This document shows positions 24,216 through 33,047 of a DNA stretch of 64,000 bases, in pieces. Each line of letters starts with the position of its first letter. The first letter of the stretch is position 1. The position numbers were made by a program, and so were the translations under genes. Origin of the DNA: Porites lobata. Its lineage: Eukaryota; Cnidaria; Anthozoa; Scleractinia; Poritidae. The stretch lies in the NCBI GenBank assembly GCA_942486035.1, contig CALNXK010000079.1, positions 1,373,001 through 1,437,000 of the forward strand, read 5' to 3'. Below the pieces are notes generated by a model, which saw nothing but the letters and a program-made list of their open reading frames with translations, was not told the origin of the DNA and did not search any database.

Positions 24216-25903
24216 AACTCTTCCAAGCGGCCACTTCCCTCTGAAAAGGTTTCGTCTGCTACAAGCACCAAGTCACCAACTTGTAAATTCCTTTTTGGCT
24301 CAGTCCACTTCTTCCTGTCTAACAGAGTGGGCAGGTACTCCCTCGTCCACCTACGCCAGAACAAATTGGCAAGATACTGTGCTTGCCTCCAAGCACGTCT
24401 GCAGGTGAGGTCGTCCTTGTCGAAGACCCCTGGAGGTACACTTGGGCACGGGCGCAGATGCAACAAATGATTAGGGGTTAATGGTTGTTCGTCTAAAGGA
24501 CTGTCGCTATTTCTTGAGAGGGGTCTGGAATTGAGAATATTCGTCACCTCTGCCAAAACGGTTGAGAGGACCTCATCGGAGACTACCTGCTCCTTCAACA
24601 TCGCTCGCAAGACCTGGCGCACAGAACGTATCATCCGCTCCCAGATGCCGCCCATGTGGCTCGCCGCTGGTGGATTGAAAATCCATTCTATCATCTTCTG
24701 TCCACAAAAACTGTTGATCTTCTGCTGATTCCATCCCTCTATGGCTTCCTTTAACTCCCTTTCTGCGCTAGTAAAGTTTGTACCTCGATCACTTCTTATC
24801 TGCTCAGGACAACCACGAATACTGATGAATCTTCTGAGTGCATTTATCATTGAGTCAGTGTCCAAGGAATGGGCCACTTCTATATGGACCGCTCGCATTG
24901 TCAAACACGTAAATAGGCATCCATACCTTTTCACATGGGATCTGCCCTGCTTTACTTCAATCGGCCCGAAATAATCGACACCAACAAATGTGAATGGTGG
25001 CTTGTCAGGGGTTAGCCTCTCTTCAGGTAAATTTGCCATAAACTGCTCTCCCGGGCGTGTGTTTCTTCGCTGACAGTCTATACATCTCCTTAACACTCGT
25101 CGCACTGCTGACCTTCCTTTGACCACCCAGAATGTTTCTCTTAAAGAAGACAAAACACATTCTTGACCCATGTGACCCAAACTCTCATGATACTGCTTGA
25201 TAATCAGATCCGTCACATGATGCTTGTAGGGAAGGATAATAGGGTGTTTCTTCTCATAAGGAACCGGGGCAAGTGCTAGTCGGCCACGAACCCTCAGCAA
25301 ACCATCCTCTAAGCGTGGGTTGAGCTGATGCAACGCCGTTCCTGCCTTTCGAAGGACCCTTTTAACACAACCATCTGCATTGCAACTTCCTGCTGATGAG
25401 AGAACCTCGATGACTTGAGGGAAAGACACTTGCTGTACTTCCTTGAGGATTTCCTTCTCAGCCTCCTGAAGCTCTGCCACCTTCAAGTAGCCATATTTCA
25501 CGAATGGCACTTCGCCGCTCTGGACTTGGGATTCACTCGAAACTAAAGCGCTCCTCTTACTCAGCTGAACTTTCCGTAAAAGGTACGCCTTGTACCGCAA
25601 CAACCAGGCTACAGCCCTTTTCAACTTCCACCAAGACGAGTAGCATGCTATTAAGGGCTCCAGGTATTTACTTTGAACAACAACGGTGTAAATCTGAGCC
25701 TCCTTCCTGACTTCAGGGTCGTCATCTTTCAATGCTGGAATTTCAACCATCCTTGGCCAAAGGCTCTCATTTCCCCAAAGAAACTCCGGACCTCTCAACC
25801 AACGATCATTTTTTAACATGTCATCCAATTTAAGTCCCTTTGAGCCATCATCTGCAGGATTATTATCTCTGTTTACATAATGCCACGGAGTGGGAAGATC
25901 CAT
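24167..25903 (-). CDS. BEL/Pao pol, integrase segment (frameshifted)
   Basis: A 578-codon frame encoding the end of the RNase H/linker region followed by integrase. An HHCC zinc-binding domain is visible (H239, H244, C274, C277). The catalytic DDE triad fits D310 in VGVDYFGP, D372 in RSDRGTNF and E422 in GGIWERM. A DUF5641-type region follows (RRWTREYLPTLL, GDLVLVADE). This part integrates element cDNA into chromosomes. It is in a different frame from the reverse transcriptase segment: the two overlap at 25863-25903, and similarity passes from one frame to the other around 25885-25905 at a CCC run. The first ATG is not a true start. A second frameshift near 24240 displaces the tail. Confidence 0.9.
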   Translation of the reverse strand: MDLPTPWHYVNRDNNPADDGSKGLKLDDMLKNDRWLRGPEFLWGNESLWPRMVEIPALKDDDPEVRKEAQIYTVVVQSKYLEPLIACYSSWWKLKRAVAWLLRYKAYLLRKVQLSKRSALVSSESQVQSGEVPFVKYGYLKVAELQEAEKEILKEVQQVSFPQVIEVLSSAGSCNADGCVKRVLRKAGTALHQLNPRLEDGLLRVRGRLALAPVPYEKKHPIILPYKHHVTDLIIKQYHESLGHMGQECVLSSLRETFWVVKGRSAVRRVLRRCIDCQRRNTRPGEQFMANLPEERLTPDKPPFTFVGVDYFGPIEVKQGRSHVKRYGCLFTCLTMRAVHIEVAHSLDTDSMINALRRFISIRGCPEQIRSDRGTNFTSAERELKEAIEGWNQQKINSFCGQKMIEWIFNPPAASHMGGIWERMIRSVRQVLRAMLKEQVVSDEVLSTVLAEVTNILNSRPLSRNSDSPLDEQPLTPNHLLHLRPCPSVPPGVFDKDDLTCRRAWRQAQYLANLFWRRWTREYLPTLLDRKKWTEPKRNLQVGDLVLVADETFSEGSGRLEELWKLLRAAMGGCAQRR

Positions 25904-28163
25904 TATGTATCACCGTCAAACGATTGGATTCGAACGTGTGGAATCTTTTTGATTCGTTGCTGATACACTTCAACACTGACATTGAATCGGTCCAGTAGAA
26001 CACTTTCTGGAAGTTCATATCCAATTCTTCACGGATAATCTTAGAGAGTTTCACGGAGATGACTGCAGCTGTCAATTCCAACCTTGGAATTGAAATCTCG
26101 CGCACTGGGGCTAACCTCGCCTTTCCCATTACGAATGCACAATGAATTCGACTGTTCTCGTCCTTCACACGGAGGTATGCAACCGATGCGTATCCTTGAC
26201 GAGATGCGTCTGAGAAAAGGTGTAACTGTACTTCTCTTACTTCGCCAAACTCTCTGGGTCTGAAACAACGATCTACTTGCACTTCCTGTAACTTGGGAAG
26301 ATCGTCCAGCCATCGCCTCCACTGGATTTTCTCAGCCTCCCCAATGAGATCATCCCAACCAACGTTCTTTCTACTAAGGGCTTGCAACAACAGTTTGGCT
26401 TTCATGATGTATGGTGCAATAAAACCCAGGGGATCAAAGAGAGAATAAACGGCTGACACTATTCCTCTGCGTGTCATTGGCCGCTGATTAGCAACTTGAA
26501 GGATCTTCTCCAAGACCTCCCACACAAATTTGTCTTCCTCTGTGTTCCATTTGAGACCTAGAGCAGATTCGGTCGGCAGTTTCTCCAAGTCCAAGTTTGC
26601 AAATGACGTGGCCCTTTCAGATTCTGGAATCGCTGCTAGCACATCTCTGTCATTGCTATACCACTTTGTCAAATGGAAACCACCTCTTCTTAGTAGCTCC
26701 TGGAGTTGACTCACCAGCACAACTGCCTTCTCGGTAGTGTTTGTTGACTTCATCATGTCGTCCACATACATGTTACGCTTCACCGTTTCCACTGTCTGTT
26801 CCTCGAACCCTTCTCTATGTAACTCGGCGGTTTTTTTCAAACAGAAATTAGCAATACTCGGGGAAGATGTGGCTCCAAATAGGTGCTTCACCATTCTATA
26901 TTCTTCCAATTCTCGAGACAAGTCTCCATTGGGCCACCACAAAAATCTAAGTGCGTCACAGTCCTTAGGTTCCACCAACACCTGATGGAACATCGCTTCA
27001 ATGTCAGCTACCACTCCAATGGGCTCTTGTCTAAAGCGACTAAGGACACCCACTAATTGATTTGTTTGATCAGGTCCTTGTAAAAGTTGTTGATTCAATG
27101 ATGTCCCTCCGTACTTGGCAGCACAATCATAAACTACTCTCACTTTGCCGGGTTTTAAGGGGTGAGTTACGGGATGATGAGGTAGGTACCACACCGGTCT
27201 GTCCTTTACCTCTAACTCTTCATCGGGGACCTTTTCAGCGTGGCCACTTTCAATGTAATCAGCCATTGTTGTCTTGTATTTCTCCAACAAGGCTTCGTCT
27301 TTCAGGAGTCGTTTCTTTAGAAGCACACCTCTTCGCTCTGCAACTACCCTGTTGTTAGGTAAAAATGGTGGCTCATGTCGCCAAGGCAGGGCAACCTGAA
27401 AGTGTCCATCTACCATCTTAAGAGTTCTCTCCATTATTTCTAGGGCCCTTTCGTCTTCCAACGATGCACAAACTCGCGTCTCGACTTCACAGTTTTCAAA
27501 ATCTGTTCTCCACAGTCGCTCCAACTGTTGACTAAGCTCATCGTCCCGAGCTTGACGATCAATTTCATCTATCTGTAAACGATGCTTGGGTTCATTGGCA
27601 TTACATTCTAGTTCAAGGACACAGTTCATGTCTGCAACATTCTCTTCATAGGCATCTTCACTGTTTAGCCCTGTAGACAACACAACACTCTTCTTGTGGT
27701 CTTTGCAAAGAACATAATCTTCAAAATCTAAACCACCTGCGCACACAACAGAGCTATCTTCCATACGTAGGTAGTTGACTGAGCGTTCTGCAGTACAGCT
27801 TTCTCCACCAACAGGACCTATCACCGTCCATCCCAGGCTGTACCTAATTGCTACTGGTTCTCCTTTGCCACCAGCTCGGCATTCTAACGGCAAGAACAAG
27901 CTCGGGTTGTCTTTAAGACCAACAATTAACATGACACTTGTGATGTCCAACTGTTGTAACTCAATATCACGCAAATGAGGCCAATTTTCAAGGTCCTCCT
28001 TCTTGGCTATACAGCTCTCAGTTATAGGCATATGCTTGACTGTCCTGACGCTTGAAAGTTCCACTGTCACTGATTCATCCATTGACATCACCACAAGATC
28101 TACTTGTTGACTTTCCACTCTGGCTGAGCCCGTCATCCCTGCTAAAGTGAAGTCCAGCCTCAT
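25863..28163 (-). CDS. BEL/Pao pol: protease end, reverse transcriptase and RNase H
   Basis: A 766-codon frame. Residues 1-115 continue the aspartic protease/A17-type peptidase region (GWTVIGPVGG is typical). The reverse transcriptase follows, with VVADIEAMFHQV at about residue 384 (first catalytic Asp) and YVDDMMKS at about 464 (the two further Asp). RNase H has LFSDASRQGYASVAY near 646 and YWTDSMSVLKC near 724. Together these copy element RNA to DNA. It is in the same frame as the gag/protease frame and separated from it by a single TAG at 28176-28178, so the ATG at 28163 is an internal Met and not a natural start. The 3' end passes out of frame before the integrase. Confidence 0.92.
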   Translation of the reverse strand: MRLDFTLAGMTGSARVESQQVDLVVMSMDESVTVELSSVRTVKHMPITESCIAKKEDLENWPHLRDIELQQLDITSVMLIVGLKDNPSLFLPLECRAGGKGEPVAIRYSLGWTVIGPVGGESCTAERSVNYLRMEDSSVVCAGGLDFEDYVLCKDHKKSVVLSTGLNSEDAYEENVADMNCVLELECNANEPKHRLQIDEIDRQARDDELSQQLERLWRTDFENCEVETRVCASLEDERALEIMERTLKMVDGHFQVALPWRHEPPFLPNNRVVAERRGVLLKKRLLKDEALLEKYKTTMADYIESGHAEKVPDEELEVKDRPVWYLPHHPVTHPLKPGKVRVVYDCAAKYGGTSLNQQLLQGPDQTNQLVGVLSRFRQEPIGVVADIEAMFHQVLVEPKDCDALRFLWWPNGDLSRELEEYRMVKHLFGATSSPSIANFCLKKTAELHREGFEEQTVETVKRNMYVDDMMKSTNTTEKAVVLVSQLQELLRRGGFHLTKWYSNDRDVLAAIPESERATSFANLDLEKLPTESALGLKWNTEEDKFVWEVLEKILQVANQRPMTRRGIVSAVYSLFDPLGFIAPYIMKAKLLLQALSRKNVGWDDLIGEAEKIQWRRWLDDLPKLQEVQVDRCFRPREFGEVREVQLHLFSDASRQGYASVAYLRVKDENSRIHCAFVMGKARLAPVREISIPRLELTAAVISVKLSKIIREELDMNFQKVFYWTDSMSVLKCISNESKRFHTFESNRLTVIHNGSSHSVALCKQR

Positions 28164-28175
28164 GCCGCTTGCACC

Positions 28176-30716
28176 CTATGTCTCCTTCAACTTTTCATGG
28201 TAAAGAGTCACTTCTGAGCCACTGTCCAACAACGCATATGTTTCAACAGGTATCAAATTGCTACCTTTGGCTAGGACCTTGACTGGAACAACACTAAGAC
28301 AGACTCGCTCGCCGGCCCCAGTTGCAGCAGTTACGGCAGCACCTTCACTAGTTACTCCACTGGTTTCACTGTTGGTGTTCGCCCTTGTTTCTTCCTGATT
28401 AAGCTGGCGTGGATTAACACTTGGTGGGGTTGAATCTGCTGGAGGGGGGTGTAGCAGTGTGTTGTGTTCCTTCTTACATCCATTCACTTGACATTTGAAC
28501 TGAGTTTTGGGGCAGTTTCTTGCAAAATGACCGCTCTGGAGACACTTGATACAAAGGCTCTGTTCATGCACTACTTTCCATCTGTCTTGATGAGATTGCT
28601 TCTTAAACTTATCACACCTCCACAATCCATGCTGACCACGACAAACGGTACAAGCAGGCATTTTTTGGTTGTGTCCCCCATTTTCCTGTCGACCTCGGAC
28701 ACCTCCAGATAGTGACACAAGTCTTCGAGGATTTCGACCTCGTTGGTCTCTCCGATTCACATTCTCCCTTTCCTTCGAAGGAGCAGCGTTAAGATCCTCT
28801 CCAAACTCATTATTAACAAGCGCAGCTCTGTCCTTTAAGTGTTTAAGGAAGTCTGCAAACTTAGGTTTCGATCCAAATGAAATAATCCTTCCTGCACATT
28901 CTGTCCACTTGACCCTCATAAACAGTGGCAGCTTCTTGTTCAGTTCCCTTAACGTATTCGTGTGATTCAAATCACTGACGTATTCAGGCCCCATGCCTGA
29001 CAGTGTTCTATTGGCAACATCTAAATGGCGGGCAAATTCAAGTAAACTTGCTCCATTCGCCTGTTTCAAGGGAGGTAGGTCTTCCAACTTCTTGATATGT
29101 GCTTTGGCTATGATGTGAGGCAGTCCAAAGTTTTCGCGTAAGGTATTCTTAGCTACATAATATCCCTCGTCTACTGGTAGATTCACACAACTTTCAATGG
29201 CATCCCTTGCCTTGCCATAACAGTGTTGGATTAATAGCTGTAATCTCCTGGAGTTGTCGGGGTTATCTTTCTCTAAGCAGGTTTCAAAATTGTGCATGAA
29301 CGAGACATACTTTATGGGGTCTCCATCGAATCTCATGTACTCAATCCTTGGGGCAGAAACAACTTGACGCAGTGCTTGTACTATCTCTGCTCTGCTATCT
29401 GGTGTCACCGATACTGGTTCTCGCATATAACATTCTGCTGGAACTGCACCAGGGGTCTGGGACCAGGGTACCTGAGTTGGCCATTGTGAGTACTCTTTGG
29501 TGTTAAAGTGGGTTGTTAGTGGTGTCTGTACTTGTTGTGATAAATTTAGCACTGATGGATTTACAGGCGGATTTCTCAATGCTTCAGTGTCCTTTGCGTT
29601 ATTCAGTTGCTCTGTATGTTTACCTGTTCCAGCTTCATCAACATAAACTGTATGCTCGGTTTCTGAGAACACTGGGTTGGGCACTGTAACGCTTGCTGAC
29701 TGAAATGTCTTAGCAGCTGAATTCATGATTCTCTCATTGACTCTTAATGCAGGCACCTGCTCCAGAGGTGCAAGCTCTTGTACTAGTTGTTCGTGTGGCT
29801 CGATTAGCTGCGACTGAGCCACATTCTGTGCCTGATTCCCATGTGGATGTAAGGTTTCCTCAGGTATAAACTCTGCTAAACGCTCCCTATACTGACTCTT
29901 CCTGCATTGATTCTCAAACTCTTCATACACATTAAGACTCGCTTTAGCCCGCTCTTCCTCCATCTTAGCCTCCAACATGTCCCTCTCAAATTGAAGCTCA
30001 CTTAATTTGCGTTGTAACTGTTGTTCCTGCAGCACTTGCTTGGTCTTCAGTTGGGCTAGGGCAAGTTTTTCCTTTTTCTTCGCCACTGCTAATGAAGCTG
30101 AACTTGAGCCAGTTGACCCGCTTTTCGTACTCTTCCTTGACTTTCTTGGATAGGATTTCAAGTCATTCTCTCGTTTCTTAATACTAGACGTGACTTGGAA
30201 TTTCCATGTTTCAATTTCATTGTCAAATGTTGCTTTCTTTGACATCTGCTCCTTGTAGTTAGCGTCAGCCCTTTCAACGTCTTCACAACGACTAAGAACA
30301 TCAAGACATTCAATGTACTCTTCATGGGTGTTCACGAATCTCCTCCAAGCTTCTTCATACGAATCTCGCTTTAATTGTAAGTCCTCCAAAGTTCCACAGT
30401 TCTCAATTATGCCTTGAATGTTCCCTCGCAGTCTCGTGAGGGTTGCAACATAACCTGCACAGGAATATTTCAATGTGTTTGCCCTCTCAGCTGTTCTACT
30501 TTCAAAATCTATATTAGATGGTACTTTAACTCGGGAACTTCTTCTTAATTGGGTTCCAAGTCTGCTCTCTGACAGAGTTTCCTGGACATTTTGTTGTTCC
30601 AGTTTGTCAGCAACAGGCACTGATCGAACAGACATTTTGCTCCACTGTACTATTGGCCACAAAACAAATAAACTCCAAACACAAACAAGATGGCTATTGT
30701 CACATACCTTAGACAT
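28176..30716 (-). CDS. BEL/Pao gag with zinc knuckles and start of protease
   Basis: 846 codons. After an unusual hydrophobic first 27 residues, a second Met (MSVRSVPV, 30635) looks the more natural start. A long charged coiled-coil region spans roughly residues 60-260. A DUF1759-type capsid region contains RFDGDPIKYVSFMHNFE near 457. Two zinc knuckles follow, CTVCRGQHGLWRC near 687 and CIKCLQSGHFARNC near 720, for RNA packaging. The aspartic protease active site LLDSGS is near 829. The frame ends in TAG inside the protease domain, while the same frame continues into pol. The stop is therefore either a point mutation or a readthrough codon (TAG followed by GGT). Confidence 0.92.
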   Translation of the reverse strand: MSKVCDNSHLVCVWSLFVLWPIVQWSKMSVRSVPVADKLEQQNVQETLSESRLGTQLRRSSRVKVPSNIDFESRTAERANTLKYSCAGYVATLTRLRGNIQGIIENCGTLEDLQLKRDSYEEAWRRFVNTHEEYIECLDVLSRCEDVERADANYKEQMSKKATFDNEIETWKFQVTSSIKKRENDLKSYPRKSRKSTKSGSTGSSSASLAVAKKKEKLALAQLKTKQVLQEQQLQRKLSELQFERDMLEAKMEEERAKASLNVYEEFENQCRKSQYRERLAEFIPEETLHPHGNQAQNVAQSQLIEPHEQLVQELAPLEQVPALRVNERIMNSAAKTFQSASVTVPNPVFSETEHTVYVDEAGTGKHTEQLNNAKDTEALRNPPVNPSVLNLSQQVQTPLTTHFNTKEYSQWPTQVPWSQTPGAVPAECYMREPVSVTPDSRAEIVQALRQVVSAPRIEYMRFDGDPIKYVSFMHNFETCLEKDNPDNSRRLQLLIQHCYGKARDAIESCVNLPVDEGYYVAKNTLRENFGLPHIIAKAHIKKLEDLPPLKQANGASLLEFARHLDVANRTLSGMGPEYVSDLNHTNTLRELNKKLPLFMRVKWTECAGRIISFGSKPKFADFLKHLKDRAALVNNEFGEDLNAAPSKERENVNRRDQRGRNPRRLVSLSGGVRGRQENGGHNQKMPACTVCRGQHGLWRCDKFKKQSHQDRWKVVHEQSLCIKCLQSGHFARNCPKTQFKCQVNGCKKEHNTLLHPPPADSTPPSVNPRQLNQEETRANTNSETSGVTSEGAAVTAATGAGERVCLSVVPVKVLAKGSNLIPVETYALLDSGSEVTLYHEKLKET

Positions 30717-30855
30717 CCACTATTTTCTCTGATAGCAAATAAGTAATATAAAAGTCCCACACAAGTCTCAAAGGTTGTACATGTAAAACAATTCTCGCAA
30801 AGCAACGAGCGTGATGCAGTGTCAAATAACACGAAAATCGTTCGCATAAACTAAT

Positions 30856-31300
30856 GTTCTCCCCGAGAACAAAACGATCCAAAACGTTTCCAAACAACTG
30901 AATGAGCAACAAATCCACACGTGAATGAGACCAATCTCTGTTAGAATATCGTTCTCCGCGAAGAATTGAACTAGACGTAAGCTTGAATCATCCGTAGACG
31001 TGGACACAATTCCAATGAACGCGACAAAGTTCCAAATGCGACAAATCACAACAAATTCTTGTCAAATAAATGTTCTCCCTGAGAACAAAACGATCCAAAC
31101 GTTCCCACACACTTGAATGAGCAACAAATCCAGACGTAAATAAGAACCAATCCCTGTTAGAATATCGTTCTCCGCGAAGAATTGAAGTAGACGTAAGCTT
31201 GAATAATCCGTAGATGTGGACAATTCCAATGAACGCGACAAAGTTCCAAATGCGACAAATCACAACAAATTCTTGTCAAATAAATGTTCTCCCTGAGAAC
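30856..31300 (-). repeat. Tandem 214-217 bp repeats in the retrotransposon leader
   Basis: Two near-identical units run from 30856 and from 31072, with a third start at 31286. Each begins with the 15 bp palindrome GTTCTCCCTGAGAAC (CCCC variant in the first). A fourth copy of the palindrome stands at 31415-31429. The repeats lie in the untranslated leader between the 5' LTR and gag. Confidence 0.85.
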
Positions 31301-31466
31301 AAAACGATCCAAATGCAAATGCGAAAAATAACAGATAAATCCTTACTTGATGCCGTGCTTTCCTTGAAAGCAAGTTCCAAATCCGATCAATGAAATTCAA
31401 ACTCGTCGAAGCTGTGTTCTCCCTGAGAACCCAAACATCAGTCGATTCGGCGAACAGTTCTTCAAC

Positions 31467-31800
31467 TGTGAGTTCCACAAACGGAACCCTGGTTAAAGCA
31501 CTTTATTCCCTGAATACTGCTTCCTGTACTTGCTCCAAAAATGTCACTTTAAATATACAGTGTACGTGTCCTTATACTTATACTTGTACTTGTACTTGTA
31601 CGTTGAAGAACTGTTTGCTCTTGCAGAAAAACAACAACAAAAAATGGCGCCTAGCTCTACCATGTGCTCTCCGGTCACATGACTATCATGTGACCGGAAG
31701 TGCGAACCAAAACGCAGATATGCAAATAAAAAAAATAAAAAAAAAGGGGGAAAAATAAAACAAATAGAATAAAATAAACTGACGACGGTCGGTAGTTACA
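31467..31800 (-). repeat. 5' LTR of the BEL/Pao element
   Basis: 334 bp, TG...CA bounded. Apart from an A-rich tract at about 31723-31750 it matches the 3' LTR base for base by eye. The M-box palindrome is at 31671-31697, the ETS site at 31694-31702 and the AATAAA (plus-strand TTTATT) at 31502-31507. This LTR should drive element transcription toward lower coordinates. Confidence 0.95.
31671..31697. promoter_or_regulatory. Palindromic M-box pair with ETS site in the 5' LTR
   Basis: Identical to the palindrome in the 3' LTR: 12 bp arms CCGGTCACATGA around CTA, continuing into CCGGAAGTG. In this LTR it is placed to act as the element's own enhancer. Confidence 0.5.
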
Positions 31801-31805
31801 AGAAT
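31801..31805. repeat. Target-site duplication AGAAT (right)
   Basis: A direct copy of 23509-23513, immediately outside the 5' LTR. Confidence 0.95.
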
Positions 31806-31940
31806 CTTCATCTGTACCAATGGCGGTATATGCAATTGTAGAAGGTCATTAACCTTCTCAGTTTGCCCCGATTTATCTAAAAACACCCGATGACTTTTGG
31901 AGTAATGATTACCACTGGTTGCAAAGAGAAACGAAGTCAT
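31801..31940 (-). pseudogene. HNMT-like methyltransferase copy 1, 5' part
   Basis: The start codon at 31940 and 46 codons are intact (beginning MTSFLFATSGNHYSKSHRVF, ending QMKI). The 47th codon is then interrupted by the LTR. It includes the conserved FLDKSGQTEK segment with Glu28. Its closest relative in the window is copy 5, with one amino-acid difference before residue 45. The upstream flank to at least 32470 is also about 98 percent identical to the flank of copy 5. The gene was intact until the retrotransposon entered. Confidence 0.9.
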
Positions 31941-33047
31941 TTTCCGCCGTTGCGTAGTTTTTCTTTACTGAAAAGGTGACCAAGTTTCAGCAGAGCTTAT
32001 GATATAGTTTCGTCTGTGGCGCAGGCCAATATAACGCCGAAAAACGACAAATGCAAACAAATGCAAATGCAAACAAATGACCACATGAGGAGGTAGAAGG
32101 TATACGAAAGGGATACATTCTCACGTCAAAAATGGTATATAAAAATGTGAGACGTTGGACCTCGGGGCGGAGCCTCCCCGTATAAAGCTTTGTTGAGCGC
32201 CCCTTTCCCCGAATTCAATTCAGCGCTATCGACTACATCTTGCATTTCTTCCCTGGCAATCTCGCTTAGATTGGATCAACGCGGTGTATACAAGGGTATT
32301 AGCCGTGACCTGTTGTACTTGTTTCGGCAAAAGCTGTCATTTCGCTGTGCATACAAAGCACAGAAAATAATAAACCTTTTTGTCCTGTTACTGTTTTTGT
32401 TCTTTTGCTACTCTATGGATTGAAAGTATTGTACACTTTTAACAACTCAATGACTCAAAAATACCGTACAAGCAACATCGCGTCAATGTTGAACTCCTTA
32501 AAAGACAAGTCTTTTCTGATAATAGGCGATAGCAATCGATATCAGAAATCGATACTAATCGATGATTGAAATCAATTGTTAGTGAATGGTATCGATTATC
32601 GGTTTATCAATAGACCACGCCTGATTTTAATTAAATCAGTCCATCGCAAATTATGATTTGAAAGTGAAAGATACTGTTTACCAAAACAAAACAGAAAAAC
32701 CTGAGAGTATGTCAGAGTTGTTCCTCTAGCTTTTCCTGTTTACACATCGTGATCAACATAAAGATCTTACGCAACAATTTATAAATGATAAGAAAACTAA
32801 ATATACTGATTTATATTTATTTATTTACTTATATGTTATAACTCACAAAGGTTTCCCATCACTGTGAATAAAGAATAAATTAATGTTTGGCCTCCTCAAT
32901 CTGACGAATTAAGGATTTGATAATTTAAGAAACGTCTTGAACTAGAAACTAGGGTCAAGCTGGGGCAACGTAATCACCTCAGTCGCTAAGCAGAAAATAA
33001 ACAGAAAACAATACAATTTCAAAAAAACCTCTCGATAGTTTGTGTTA
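31941..33047. other. Intergenic spacer between copies 1 and 2
   Basis: It shares its whole length with 51801-52907 (about 98 percent where compared). It holds a dispersed-repeat segment with cggagcctccccgtataaag near 32165, a cluster of ATCGAT-type motifs (32531-32600), and a plus-strand ttatttatttac near 32815. On the minus strand that last site supplies AATAAA, a candidate polyadenylation signal about 230 bp after copy 2. The plus-strand frame at 32190-32423 is repeat-derived. Confidence 0.6.

Larger units (their letters stand above)
23514..31800 (-). mobile_element. BEL/Pao LTR retrotransposon
   Basis: This 8287 bp element lies on the minus strand between two LTRs (23514-23844 and 31467-31800), with a 5 bp target duplication. 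Reading 5' to 3' on its own strand the order is leader with tandem repeats, gag with two zinc knuckles, aspartic protease, reverse transcriptase, RNase H and integrase. The Asp-Ser-Gly protease, the YVDD reverse transcriptase motif, the A17-type peptidase context and the DUF1759/DUF5641-type regions identify BEL/Pao and exclude Gypsy or Copia. No envelope gene is visible. LTRs differ only in an A-rich tract, so insertion was recent. The coding region carries one in-frame stop and two frameshifts and is not autonomous as sequenced. I did not find a convincing primer-binding site beginning TGG after the 5' LTR. Confidence 0.95.
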
